From Streptomyces sp. NBC_00457 (GTDB lineage: Bacteria; Actinomycetota; Actinomycetes; Streptomycetales; Streptomycetaceae): a stretch of DNA of 64,000 nt. Of the stretch, positions 1 through 8,075 are shown piece by piece. Made by a program: the position numbers and the translations under genes. The DNA is taken from the NCBI RefSeq assembly GCF_036014015.1, contig NZ_CP107905.1, positions 3,968,001 to 4,032,000 of the forward strand, written 5' to 3'. The notes below the pieces were generated by a model. That model was not told where the DNA came from, did no database searches, and saw nothing but the letters and a program-made list of their open reading frames with translations. The number at the start of each line of letters is the position of its first letter. Within the stretch, counting starts at the first letter, position 1.

Positions 1-431
1 AAGTCGCCCAGCATCACGGCCCGTTCGGTGGTGAACTCCGAGCCGCTGAAGGGATAGCGGGCCACTTCCTCGCCACCGGCGACGATGCGGATGTATCCGG
101 GGGCGATCTGCGACAGCTGACCGGCGCCGTCCAGCGTCGCCGTGAAGGACAGCTTCTGGATCTGCGGCGGGATCCTGTCGAGCGTGACCCGGAAGGACTC
201 CGTGTCGCCGGCCTGCGCCCCCAGCAGTTGGATGGACTCCTCGGGGGACTTCGGCTGGTTGAAGAAGATGAAGTACCGGTCGTCCGAGAGCCGTTCGTCG
301 GCGTCGAGGCCGAAGCAGCTGATGTCGAAGCTCAGCCCGGGGCCCGAGATCTGCACACCTACGTACAGATCCGTGCCCGCGGTGAGGTCACTGATCTTGG
401 CCTTGTGGCCGCGTTGGAATTCCCTGGCCAT
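1..431 (-). CDS. TerD-family protein (3' part beyond left edge)
   Basis: The reading frame starts at an ATG at 431 (MAREFQRGHKAKISDLTAG) and runs off the left edge, so the C-terminus is missing. The visible ~143 residues match the TerD/CABP fold: SGPGLSFDISCFGLDADERL, then DDRYFIFFNQPKSPE and a VTLDRIPPQIQKLSFTAT segment. TerD proteins are cytoplasmic calcium-binding beta-sandwich proteins linked to tellurite and stress resistance and, in Streptomyces, to differentiation. It is co-oriented with the metallopeptidase gene upstream (570-1166), with 138 bp between them. Which TerD paralogue this is cannot be told from the fragment. Confidence 0.85.
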   Translation of the reverse strand, partial: MAREFQRGHKAKISDLTAGTDLYVGVQISGPGLSFDISCFGLDADERLSDDRYFIFFNQPKSPEESIQLLGAQAGDTESFRVTLDRIPPQIQKLSFTATLDGAGQLSQIAPGYIRIVAGGEEVARYPFSGSEFTTERAVMLGD

Positions 432-569
432 GCGTAACGACCGTCCCCCATCCCGAATACGAGTGCGTCGCGTCAGGCTAACTGCAAACTCGGACACCGG
501 ACGAAGTCGGTACAGACCCGGTACACAATCACCCTTCGGCGGCGCCTCGGGCGCCGTCGGCGGGAGTGG

Positions 570-1166
570 TCACTCGGTGCGCGCGCCGGGGAGATGCGGC
601 AGCCGGTCGGCGGCGACCACCCCTTCGAGATAGCCGCGGGCCCGCTCGGTCCGCGGGTACGCCTCCAGCAGGCGCCAGAACCGGGGCCCGTGTCCGGGGA
701 CCAGCAGATGCGCGAGCTCATGGAGCAGGACGTAGTCGACGACGTACTCGGGCATGCCCTGCAGCCGGTGCGAGAGCCGGATACTGCCCTCGGCCGGGGT
801 GCACGAGCCCCAGCGTGTGTTCTGGTTGGTGACCCAGCGCACGGACGTAGGCCGGGCGCGACCGCCGAAGTACTGGTCCGAGAGCCGTTCCGCCCGCTCC
901 GCGAGCTCGGCGTCGCCCAGCTGCCGCTTGCTCTCCTGGGCGGCGAGCTTGTCGAGCATGACGTTGACCCAGCGCTGCTCCTCCGCCTCGGACATCCGGG
1001 CGGGAATGAGCACGACGGTGCGATCGCCCTCGCGGTACGCGGAGACCGTCCTGCGTCTGCGGGCGCTCCGGCGCACCTCGATCGCGCTCGCCACCGGGCC
1101 GCTCGGCGGCGGGCTCGTCGTACTGCGCTGTGGAGTTCCGGCGCGGTGCAGTGGGTCGGCGGACAC
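570..1166 (-). CDS. YgjP-like (DUF45/WLM-type) zinc metallopeptidase
   Basis: A 198-residue protein with a GTG start at 1166. The C-terminal half carries YVVDYVLLHELAHLLVPGHG, a HExxH zinc motif (HELAH) followed by a third likely ligand in PGHGPRFW. The preceding VRWVTNQNTRWGSCTPAEGS is the signature of the YgjP-like family, in which the tryptophan/glycine-rich segment precedes the active site. There is no signal peptide or membrane segment, so it should be cytoplasmic. The N-terminal 35 residues are low in complexity, and a later start is possible. Substrate unknown. It diverges from the E1-like gene at 1396. Confidence 0.85.
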   Translation of the reverse strand: MSADPLHRAGTPQRSTTSPPPSGPVASAIEVRRSARRRRTVSAYREGDRTVVLIPARMSEAEEQRWVNVMLDKLAAQESKRQLGDAELAERAERLSDQYFGGRARPTSVRWVTNQNTRWGSCTPAEGSIRLSHRLQGMPEYVVDYVLLHELAHLLVPGHGPRFWRLLEAYPRTERARGYLEGVVAADRLPHLPGARTE

Positions 1167-1395
1167 GCCCCGACGTTACCCGCTGCACATGGGGGAAGTC
1201 CCGACTCCGGGACGGTTCGATTCCGATCCCTCACCAGGCGTCTGATTTGTACGAAGAATATCCACCGCCTGTGGACAACTTTCGGCGTCCGGCCGCGGGG
1301 GCGGGCATGCTGGCACTCGTCGGCGGAGCACTGACCACGCCTCTCCGACGAACGGAGACGTACGGGGATCTTTCACGGGGCTACGGGGGCCTGAC

Positions 1396-2610
1396 ATGCA
1401 TCCGATGGTGAAGCCCGCGCTCAGGCGCGGCTGGCGCGACCTCAACACCGTGCAGTTCGGGATGACACCGGCGCACGCGATGACGCTGGGTCCGATGGAC
1501 ACGGCGACGGGAAGCTTTCTCGATCTGCTCAACGGCACGCGCGGACTCCCACTGCTGCGCGAGGTGGGCCGGCGAATGGATCTGCCGGACGGACATGTCG
1601 ACGAGCTGGTTGGGCGGCTGGCGCGGTCCGGCCTCGTCGACGACGCGTCAGGCGGCGGCCCGGCGGCCGAGGCACTGCGCAAGAAGAAGGAGGTCCTGGA
1701 CCGGCTGCGCCCCGATCTGGCCTCCCTGACCCTGACCACCTCCGCACCGGGCGACGCGATGCGGCAGCTGGCGGCCCGCCGCTCCCTGCGGGTCCAGGTG
1801 CGGGGCGCCGGCCGGGTGGGAGCGGTGCTCGCCTCCCTGCTGTCGGGCGCCGGCGTCGGAGAGGTGGACGTACTCGACGGCGGCACCGTCGAGCCCTGGG
1901 ACATCGCACCGGGTGGCCTGCCCGCCGAGTCGGTCGGCGACCGCAGAGCCGAAGCGGCCCGCCGGGCCGTACGCCGGGCGGCACCGGACAGGCCGCCGCG
2001 CCGCGGCCCGCAGCCCCCGCTCGAGGACGGCGACCCGGGATTCTCCCTGGTCGTCCTCGCGCCACGGGACGACGTCGGTGTGCACGCCCCCGTCCCCGCC
2101 ACCGCCGAGCCGCTGATCACCTCCGGCACGCCTCATCTGTACGCCGGAGTCGTGGAGGGAACCGGCGTGGTCGGCCCTCTCGTCCTGCCCGGGGAGACCA
2201 GCTGTGCGGGCTGTCTGCACGAAGGGCGCACAGACCGGGATCCGGCCTGGCCACGCCTGGTGGCCCAGTGGCGCTCGGGGAAACAACGGCAGGTGGGACC
2301 CTGCGATCTGGCGCTGGCCACCACAGTCGCCGGGCTTGCCGCCACACATGCGCTCGCCTTCCTGGACGGCCATCTGCCGTCGACCGCCGGCGCCCGCTGG
2401 GAGGTGTCCCTGCCCGGCCTCCACTGGCATGCGCGGCCGATCTGGGCCCATCACGCATGCCCCTGCGGCGCCGCGGAGAAAGCTAAGGGGGCACACTCCT
2501 CGGAGGACGAGAACTCACACGAGACAATGGCAGAGCAACAACCGTCGAAGGAGTTTCGCCGTACGACACACGCGGCGCGGCTGGCTGGGACCTGGAGGGC
2601 GCATGTCTGA
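1396..2610 (+). CDS. ThiF/E1-like protein with possible N-terminal winged-helix (RRE-like) domain
   Basis: A 404-residue protein. The first ~90 residues (VKPALRRGWRDLNTVQFGMT, then DLLNGTRGLPLLREVGRRM) resemble the winged-helix peptide-binding domain fused to ThiF-like proteins of RiPP pathways. The following region has a Rossmann-type VQVRGAGRVGAVLASLL nucleotide-binding segment typical of E1/MoeB/ThiF folds, and a CAGC (about 275) plus a CPCG near 357 that could bind zinc. No catalytic cysteine in the usual E1 position is obvious. The last 8 bases overlap the ABC1-kinase gene, so the two are probably translationally coupled. The last ~45 residues are charged and probably disordered. The family assignment is by eye; the substrate is unknown. 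Confidence 0.7.
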   Translation: MHPMVKPALRRGWRDLNTVQFGMTPAHAMTLGPMDTATGSFLDLLNGTRGLPLLREVGRRMDLPDGHVDELVGRLARSGLVDDASGGGPAAEALRKKKEVLDRLRPDLASLTLTTSAPGDAMRQLAARRSLRVQVRGAGRVGAVLASLLSGAGVGEVDVLDGGTVEPWDIAPGGLPAESVGDRRAEAARRAVRRAAPDRPPRRGPQPPLEDGDPGFSLVVLAPRDDVGVHAPVPATAEPLITSGTPHLYAGVVEGTGVVGPLVLPGETSCAGCLHEGRTDRDPAWPRLVAQWRSGKQRQVGPCDLALATTVAGLAATHALAFLDGHLPSTAGARWEVSLPGLHWHARPIWAHHACPCGAAEKAKGAHSSEDENSHETMAEQQPSKEFRRTTHAARLAGTWRAHV

Positions 2611-3973
2611 TCTTCCCCGGAAGGCGGTCACCCGGACCGCCAAGCTCGCCGCGCTCCCGCTCGGCTTCGCCGGGCGGGCCACCTGGGGACTGGGCAAGCG
2701 GATCGTCGGCGAGTCCGCGGAGATCGTCGGCCGCGAACTGCAGCAGCGCACCGCGGAGCAGTTGTTCAAGGTCCTCGGCGAGCTGAAAGGCGGGGCGATG
2801 AAGTTCGGGCAGGCCCTGTCCGTCTTCGAGTCCGCGCTGCCCGAGGAGGTCGCCGGGCCCTACCGGGCGGCGCTGACCAAGTTGCAGGACGCGGCCCCAC
2901 CGATGCCGACGCGCACCGTGCACGCCGTGCTCTCGGAGCGGCTCGGCGAGGAGTGGCACGACCTGTTCCTCGAGTTCGAGGACAAGCCCTCCGCGGCAGC
3001 CTCGATCGGCCAGGTGCACCGGGGAGTGTGGCAGGACGGCCGCGAGGTGGCGGTCAAGGTGCAATACCCGGGCGCCGGAGAAGCCCTGCTGTCCGATCTG
3101 AACCAACTGAGCCGTTTCGCCCGCCTGTTGGGCCCGCTCATCCCGGGGATGGACATCAAGCCCCTCATCGCGGAGCTGCGCGACCGGGTCTCGGAAGAGT
3201 TGGACTACGGCCTGGAAGCGCAGGCCCAGCAGGCGCACGCCGAGGAGTTCACGGACGACCCGGACGTCGTGGTGCCCGAGGTGGTCCACCAGTGTGAGCA
3301 GGTTCTGATCACCGAGTGGATGGACGGCATCCCCATGTCGGAGATCATCTCGGAGGGCACCCAGGACCAGCGCGACCGGGCCGGCCAGCTCCTGGCCCGC
3401 TTCCTCTTCTCCGGCCCGGCCCGCACCGGCCTCCTGCACGCCGACCCGCACCCGGGCAACTTCCGGCTCCTGCCCGGCGGTCCCGACGGCGAGGACGACT
3501 GGCGCCTGGGCGTGCTGGACTTCGGCACCGTGGACCGCCTCCCGGGCGGACTGCCGACCCCGATCGGCGACTCCCTGCGTATGACGCTGGACGGCGAGGC
3601 GGACGCCATCTATGAACTGCTGTGCACGGAGGGCTTCGTCAAGGACTCGATAGACCTGGACCCCGACGCCGTCCTCGACTACCTCCTGCCGATCATCGAA
3701 CCGGCCCGTGTGGACGAGTTCACCTTCACCCGCGGCTGGATGCGCAGCCAGGCGGCCCGAGTCGCCGATCCGCGTTCCCCCGCCTACCAGTTGGGCAAGC
3801 AGCTCAATCTGCCTCCGGCGTATCTGCTGATACACCGGGTGACCCTCAGCACGATCGGCGTGCTGTGCCAGCTGGGAGCGACGGTGCGACTGCGCGAGGA
3901 ACTGGAGGAGTGGCTGCCGGGGTTCATGCCTGAGGAGATCCTGGACGAGGAGGATTCGGCGGCGGAGGCGTAA
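2603..3973 (+). CDS. ABC1 (UbiB/ADCK) family atypical kinase
   Basis: A 456-residue protein starting MSDLPRKAVTRTAKLAALP inside the end of the upstream E1-like gene (8-base overlap). The features of the ABC1 family are clear: the KxGQ motif appears as GGAMKFGQALSVFES, the alanine-rich nucleotide loop as KPSAAASIGQVHRG, the ATP-binding lysine in EVAVKVQYPG, the catalytic LLHADPHPGNF and the LDFGTVDRL metal-binding motif. Members are atypical protein-like kinases linked to isoprenoid lipid and quinone metabolism. The mycobacterial counterpart also sits beside whiB7. Coupling to the E1-like protein suggests a joint function, which is an inference. Confidence 0.9.
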   Translation: MSDLPRKAVTRTAKLAALPLGFAGRATWGLGKRIVGESAEIVGRELQQRTAEQLFKVLGELKGGAMKFGQALSVFESALPEEVAGPYRAALTKLQDAAPPMPTRTVHAVLSERLGEEWHDLFLEFEDKPSAAASIGQVHRGVWQDGREVAVKVQYPGAGEALLSDLNQLSRFARLLGPLIPGMDIKPLIAELRDRVSEELDYGLEAQAQQAHAEEFTDDPDVVVPEVVHQCEQVLITEWMDGIPMSEIISEGTQDQRDRAGQLLARFLFSGPARTGLLHADPHPGNFRLLPGGPDGEDDWRLGVLDFGTVDRLPGGLPTPIGDSLRMTLDGEADAIYELLCTEGFVKDSIDLDPDAVLDYLLPIIEPARVDEFTFTRGWMRSQAARVADPRSPAYQLGKQLNLPPAYLLIHRVTLSTIGVLCQLGATVRLREELEEWLPGFMPEEILDEEDSAAEA

Positions 3974-3995
3974 GCGGCGGCGGTGTGAGCCGGGC

Positions 3996-4205
3996 TCACC
4001 ACCAGGCCGAGTCCAGCCGCCCCTCGATGGCTCTGAGGTTCTCGCGGGAGCAGGTGTCGCAGAAGTAGTGGCGGGTGCCGTTCTCCACGGAGCAGGTCCA
4101 GGTGGGCCGGGGAACCGAGGCACGGGTGCCGCAGCGGGCACACACGAGAGAGGTCGGCTCCGCGCCGGCACCGCCGTTGTCACTGCCTCCGGGAAGACTC
4201 GTCAC
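3996..4205 (-). CDS. small zinc-ribbon protein
   Basis: A 69-residue protein with a GTG start at 4205 (first residues MTSLPGGSDNGGAG). It holds two CxxC pairs: LVCARCGTRA and YFCDTCSREN, spaced by about 27 residues with TWTCSVENGTRHY between, which looks like a treble-clef or zinc-ribbon fold. It is convergent with the ABC1 kinase and lies downstream of the wblC operon on the same strand, but a strong hairpin (4252-4291) separates it from that operon. Function unknown; the start is chosen because the longer frame reads through the hairpin. Confidence 0.7.
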   Translation of the reverse strand: MTSLPGGSDNGGAGAEPTSLVCARCGTRASVPRPTWTCSVENGTRHYFCDTCSRENLRAIEGRLDSAWW

Positions 4206-4251
4206 CCGGTGACGATATCGCCGTGGCCGGCGGATCTGCGGGCACAACGCA

Positions 4252-4291
4252 CCGCGGGGGCCGGTCCGTTCGGACGGACCGGCCCCCGCGG
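4252..4291 (-). terminator. hairpin terminator after wblC operon
   Basis: A perfect inverted repeat with 18-base arms (4252-4269 and 4274-4291) and a 4-base TCGG loop, just downstream of the 107-residue gene that follows wblC. There is no U-run, as is common for GC-rich actinobacterial terminators. Confidence 0.75.
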
Positions 4292-4341
4292 GAAAGCTCT
4301 CGCCCCCCTGTTCGGGAGGCCACCGCTTCAGGTGTTCTCGA

Positions 4342-4665
4342 TCACTGCATGACGGCCATGGCGAGCGCACGGCGGGCGCGCAGCGACGCGCGCTCCGCCC
4401 GGCGCTGCATCCGGCGAGCGGCCACCAGGCGCAGGGCCTGGCGTTCCCGCTCGGCCTCGTACAGGCGCTCGTGCATATGCGCACGAGCCATGGCTTCTGG
4501 GATGAGTTGCATCTCTCGGGTCCTGTTCTGACGCGAGTCGATCGCGCCGGTGGTGGTGACGTCTTCGATCGCGGAGCCGGCGGGCTCGTTGGTGGACGGC
4601 TTCATCGGGGCCTGCTTCTTGGGGTCGTGCGTGAGGGGGCGGTCGATCGTTCCTGCGGTGTTCAT
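4342..4665 (-). CDS. hypothetical protein co-transcribed with wblC
   Basis: A 107-residue protein of unknown function. Its start codon overlaps the wblC stop codon (shared ATGA, 4662-4665), so translation is probably coupled. The N-terminal half is polar and probably disordered; from about residue 55 an Arg/Ala/Glu-rich stretch (ERLYEAERERQALRLVAARR, then MQRRAERASLRARRA) looks like a long basic amphipathic helix or coiled coil. No cysteine cluster or membrane segment. Its place in the operon suggests a role in the WblC antibiotic-stress response, but nothing in the sequence shows what that is. Confidence 0.75.
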   Translation of the reverse strand: MNTAGTIDRPLTHDPKKQAPMKPSTNEPAGSAIEDVTTTGAIDSRQNRTREMQLIPEAMARAHMHERLYEAERERQALRLVAARRMQRRAERASLRARRALAMAVMQ

Positions 4666-5030
4666 GCCGTGACCGGGTTCTTGCGCGGGCGGCCACGCGG
4701 CCGCTTCCGGGCGACGACGACACCCTGGACGAACAGCTCGCCACCCCAGACGCCCCAGGGCTCACGCCGCTCCTTGGCGCCGGCGAGGCAGGCCTCGATC
4801 AGCGGGCAGGTGCGGCAGAGGGACTTGGCGTACTCGACGTCCGCCGGCGACTCGGCGAAGAAGACCTCCGGGTCGTAGGAACGGCAGGGGACGGGCACGC
4901 CGAGGTTCTCGATGGCGTCGTCCAGCGCGGTGAGCGCGGTGAGCGGGGTCAAGGTGGAGTCCTCCGTGAGGCCGGGCTTGGGGATCGTGTCGGAAGGCGG
5001 TACGGACGGGGCGTGCGCTTCGAGTTGCAC
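4662..5030 (-). CDS. wblC: WhiB-family transcription factor WblC (WhiB7)
   Basis: A 122-residue protein with a GTG start at 5030. The four iron-sulfur cysteines are visible (one in VPVPCRSYDP, then LCRTCPLIEAC), followed by the EPWGVWGGE turn used to bind the sigma factor and a C-terminal AT-hook RGRPRK. The AT-hook identifies the WhiB7/WblC subgroup, which turns on ribosome-protection, efflux and drug-modifying genes when translation is inhibited. It is the first gene of a two-gene operon. The upstream region (5031-5690) has the features of an autoregulated, attenuated leader described in separate entries. Confidence 0.95.
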   Translation of the reverse strand: MQLEAHAPSVPPSDTIPKPGLTEDSTLTPLTALTALDDAIENLGVPVPCRSYDPEVFFAESPADVEYAKSLCRTCPLIEACLAGAKERREPWGVWGGELFVQGVVVARKRPRGRPRKNPVTA

Positions 5031-5148
5031 GGTTCGTCTTCCTCGTCTGGTCGGTCCGGCCCTGTTGGGCCGGTGGTCGGCTGGTACCGGGTTCTTTTCT
5101 TGTCCCGAGGCCCCTTCGCTCCGCCGTCCCTGGTCGGGGACAAACAGA

Positions 5149-5183
5149 AGGGCCGCGGATCCCGGATGGGGTTCCGCGGCCCT
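5149..5183 (-). terminator. intrinsic terminator in wblC leader (attenuator)
   Basis: On the minus strand an 11-base perfect stem, AGGGCCGCGGA with TCCGCGGCCCT, encloses a 13-base loop and is followed directly by TCTGTTTGT. It lies about 118 bases before the wblC start and about 20 bases after the stop codon of the upstream ORF. This is the arrangement expected for ribosome-mediated attenuation, known for whiB7/wblC leaders in actinobacteria. Confidence 0.8.
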
Positions 5184-5203
5184 GAAGGCGCCGGCCTGAT
5201 CAA

Positions 5204-5530
5204 TCAGGCTGGATCACTCCAGGGTTCTGGCCCACGGAAGGCCCACATCTGGTGGTGCTGCGTCGTCTGCTTCCGGAATCCGGCACCGGTCGCCGCAAGG
5301 GCATAGGCCTTGGCCTGTGCCACTACAGCCGCTTCCAGTGCCATGACCGGTCGCTCATTGCGCTCGCTCACGGGAAGGCCCGCAGGAGACACCGAGGACG
5401 CCGGGCGCGCGGCACGAATGCCGGACAGACCGGTGCCCGGGTTGGAGGCGCCGAGCATGCACAGGGAGGCGACGACCGAGCGATCGGTCATTTTCACGGT
5501 GCTGATGAAGCTGGTGTTGATGCTGATCAC
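5204..5530 (-). CDS. putative upstream ORF of the wblC leader
   Basis: A 108-codon frame with a GTG start at 5530 preceded by an excellent ribosome-binding site (AAAGGAGG, 8 bases away). The product begins MISINTSFISTVKMTDRS and ends with EPWSDPA. It matches no family I recognise. The stop codon lies about 20 bases before the attenuator stem, and a small dyad (CCTGATTGATCAGG) covers the stop. The position between the wblC-type promoter and the terminator argues that its translation senses ribosome inhibition. Leader ORFs of whiB7 genes are usually short, so 108 codons is long; it may instead be a small gene in its own right. Confidence 0.55.
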   Translation of the reverse strand: MISINTSFISTVKMTDRSVVASLCMLGASNPGTGLSGIRAARPASSVSPAGLPVSERNERPVMALEAAVVAQAKAYALAATGAGFRKQTTQHHQMWAFRGPEPWSDPA

Positions 5531-5641
5531 TGGACTCGCCTCCTTTCGGCGTCTGGGGGACTGGGGTGAGCCAGTCCGACGGAAATGCAAGTACAACACG
5601 GAATCAGGGCCTCCGAGAAGGCCTCCGTCCCCGTGGCTAAG

Positions 5642-5680
5642 AACCTATGGGGATTGCTGGGGCATGCGCAAACTATTTTT
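5642..5680 (-). promoter_or_regulatory. candidate WblC-autoregulated promoter of wblC
   Basis: On the minus strand: an AT-rich element AAAAATAGTT (within 5670-5680) directly before a -35 TTGCGC (5666-5671), an 18-base spacer and a -10 TAGGTT (5642-5647). WblC/WhiB7-dependent promoters have an AT-rich box abutting the -35 element, to which the AT-hook binds. The promoter sits directly downstream of the uvrD2 stop codon and would give a leader of about 600 bases. Positional inference; no start-site data. Confidence 0.55.
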
Positions 5681-5694
5681 CCGACGAGTTGGTT

Positions 5695-7893
5695 TCAGCC
5701 CTCGTCTTCCTCTCCCGGCCCCTCCCGGCCTGCGCAGATGGCCAGCACATCGGCGCCGTAGCGGTTGAGCTTGCGCACCCCCACGCCCGGGATCCGCGCC
5801 AACTCGCCGTCGTCGTCGGGCACGGCCTCGGCGATGGCCATCAGCGTCTTGTCGGTGAAGACGCAGAAGGCGGGCTGGCCGCTGCGCTGCGCCTGTTCCG
5901 CACGCCACTCACGCAACCGCTCGTAGAGGCCCTCGTCCATGTCGGAGGGGCAGTCCTCGCAGCGCATCAGCTTCATCTCGCCGGCCTCGGTGAGGGTGCG
6001 TCCGCAGACTCGGCAGCGGGCCGGGCTGCGCTGTCTGCGTCTCGGCGCGACGGCCGGCGTGCTGGTGGTGAAGCCACGCTCGACGCCACCGGCGCCGACC
6101 GTCGCGGCGCGGCCGGCGATGGTGGTCGAACCGGGGCGCAGCCCGTCGAGGAAGGGGCTGGGCTTGCGGTTCGGGCGGCCGCCGGGCGAGCGGGACAACG
6201 CCCAGGAAACATGGAGCTGTTCTCGAGCGCGGGTCACGCCGACATAGAGGAGCCGGCGTTCCTCCTCGATCTGCTCCTCCGTCTTCGCATAGGTGATCGG
6301 CATCATGCCGTCGGCCACGCCCACCAGGAAGACGACGTCCCACTCCAGGCCCTTGGCCGAGTGCAGGGAGGCGAGCGTGACGCCCTGCACGGTCGGGGCG
6401 TGCTGGGCGTTCGCCCGCTCGTCGAGCTCCGCGACCAGGTCGCCGAGGGTGGCGCCGGGGCTGGCGGCGGCGAAGTCCACCGCCAGGTTCACCAGGGCGG
6501 CCAGGGACTCCCACCGCTCTCTGACGGCACCGGACCCGGCCGGGGGATGCGGCGTCCAGCCCTCGCCGGAGAGCACGGCACGCACCTGGGAGGGGAGGTC
6601 GACCGCGTCGTCGAGCAGGGAGTCGTTGCCGCCGAAACGGGCCGCGCCCCGCAGGGCGATGCCCGCCTTACGGACCTCGGGCCGGTCGAAGAACCGCTCG
6701 GCGCCCCGCAGCTGGTAGGACACCCCGGCGTCGGCGAGGGCCTGTTCGTAGGTCTCGGACTGGGAGTTCGTACGGAACAGGATCGCGATCTCGCTCGCCG
6801 GGACACCGGCGTCGATGAGCTCTCGGATACGACGGGCGGCGCCTTCTGCCTCGGCGGGCTCGTCGTCGTACTGGGTGTAGGCGGGCTCGGGGCCCGGGGC
6901 TCGCTGGGAGATCAGCTCCAGGCGGTGATCGGCTGCGCGTCCGCGGGCCTGGGCGAGCAGGCCGTTGGCCAGGTGGACGACCTGTGGGGTGGAACGGTAG
7001 TCACGGACCAGCTTGACCACGGTGGCGCCGGGGTGGCGGGTGCGGAAGTCGAGCAGATGGTCCGGGGTTGCTCCTGTGAACGAGTAGATCGTCTGGCTGG
7101 CGTCGCCGACCACGCACAGGTTCTCCCGGTCGCCGAGCCACAGCTCCAGCATGCGCTGCTGGAGCGGGCTGACGTCCTGGTACTCGTCGACCACGAAGTG
7201 CTGGTACTGGGCGCGGACCTGCTCGGCGATGTCGTGCCGGTCCTGGAGGACGGCGACGGTCAGCAGCAGGACGTCCTCGAAGTCGATGACGGCGCGACTG
7301 CGCTTGACGTCCTCGTAGGCGGAGTAGAGCTGGGCGATCTCGGCCGGGTGACGGGGGATCTCGCGGCCGGACTTGGCGGCGGCGGCAGCGTAGTCGGCGG
7401 GGACGGTCTGGGTGACCTTGGACCACTCGATCTCGGCGGTGACGTCCCGCAGCTCGCCGCGGTCGAGGCGGATGCTGCAGGCAGCGGCCGCGTCGGCCAC
7501 CAGTTGGATCTTGCGGTCGACGAGCCGGGGCATGGAGCCGCCGATCGCCTTCGGCCAGAAGTACTGCAGCTGGCGCAGGGCTGCCGAGTGGAAGGTGCGG
7601 GCCTGGACCCCGGCGGCGCCGAGCTGGCGCAGCCGGCCGCGCATCTCCCCGGCGGCACGGTTGGTGAAGGTGACGGCCAGCACACTGGAGGGCTGGAGAA
7701 TTCCGGCGCGCACCCCATAGGCGATGCGGTGGGTGATCGCCCGTGTCTTGCCCGTGCCTGCGCCCGCCAGCACACAGACCGGGCCCTGCAGGGCGGTCGC
7801 CACCTCGCGCTGCTCGGGGTCGAGCCCTTCGAGCACCGCGTCGGCCGAGCCCGGTGCCTGCGGGAAGAGCGTGGAGTGCGTTGCTGCTGTCAC
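5695..7893 (-). CDS. uvrD2: ATP-dependent DNA helicase UvrD2 (SF1A, HRDC domain)
   Basis: About 732 residues from the GTG at 7893 (MTAATHSTLFPQAPGS); a longer frame to 7980 is open but unlikely. Walker A is VLAGAGTGKT, the Q-like motif GLDPEQREVA precedes it, and motif II is VDEYQDVSPLQ. Towards the C-terminus there is a four-cysteine motif (CRVCGRTL ... LMRCEDCPSD) and then an HRDC domain (CVFTDKTLMAIAEAVPDD, IPGVGVRKLNRYG). This combination marks mycobacterial-type UvrD2, a 3'-5' helicase in DNA repair. The neighbouring mycoredoxin and nudC match the mycobacterial order. Confidence 0.93.
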   Translation of the reverse strand: MTAATHSTLFPQAPGSADAVLEGLDPEQREVATALQGPVCVLAGAGTGKTRAITHRIAYGVRAGILQPSSVLAVTFTNRAAGEMRGRLRQLGAAGVQARTFHSAALRQLQYFWPKAIGGSMPRLVDRKIQLVADAAAACSIRLDRGELRDVTAEIEWSKVTQTVPADYAAAAAKSGREIPRHPAEIAQLYSAYEDVKRSRAVIDFEDVLLLTVAVLQDRHDIAEQVRAQYQHFVVDEYQDVSPLQQRMLELWLGDRENLCVVGDASQTIYSFTGATPDHLLDFRTRHPGATVVKLVRDYRSTPQVVHLANGLLAQARGRAADHRLELISQRAPGPEPAYTQYDDEPAEAEGAARRIRELIDAGVPASEIAILFRTNSQSETYEQALADAGVSYQLRGAERFFDRPEVRKAGIALRGAARFGGNDSLLDDAVDLPSQVRAVLSGEGWTPHPPAGSGAVRERWESLAALVNLAVDFAAASPGATLGDLVAELDERANAQHAPTVQGVTLASLHSAKGLEWDVVFLVGVADGMMPITYAKTEEQIEEERRLLYVGVTRAREQLHVSWALSRSPGGRPNRKPSPFLDGLRPGSTTIAGRAATVGAGGVERGFTTSTPAVAPRRRQRSPARCRVCGRTLTEAGEMKLMRCEDCPSDMDEGLYERLREWRAEQAQRSGQPAFCVFTDKTLMAIAEAVPDDDGELARIPGVGVRKLNRYGADVLAICAGREGPGEEDEG

Positions 7894-8075
7894 ACCGCCA
7901 TGCTGCCAGGTCACCGGAGACGGGTGAGCCGGTTGTCCACAGGCAGGCACCCGCAGTCGTACTAATGCGGCAGGCGTCACGTGCGGACGGATACCCCCCG
8001 CGGGAATGGCGGCGCGGTCGCGTACGTTCCCTTCCTGCGACCACCCGTCCCCGACCGCCGAGGAGCGCGAGAGAC

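Noticed and set aside
1396..2610. RiPP gene cluster
   Set aside because: Only the E1-like protein is present; no precursor peptide, cyclodehydratase or transporter genes nearby.
5647..7965. Long open frame antisense to uvrD2
   Set aside because: High GC keeps antisense frames open; the minus-strand frame has full UvrD2 motifs while this one has none.
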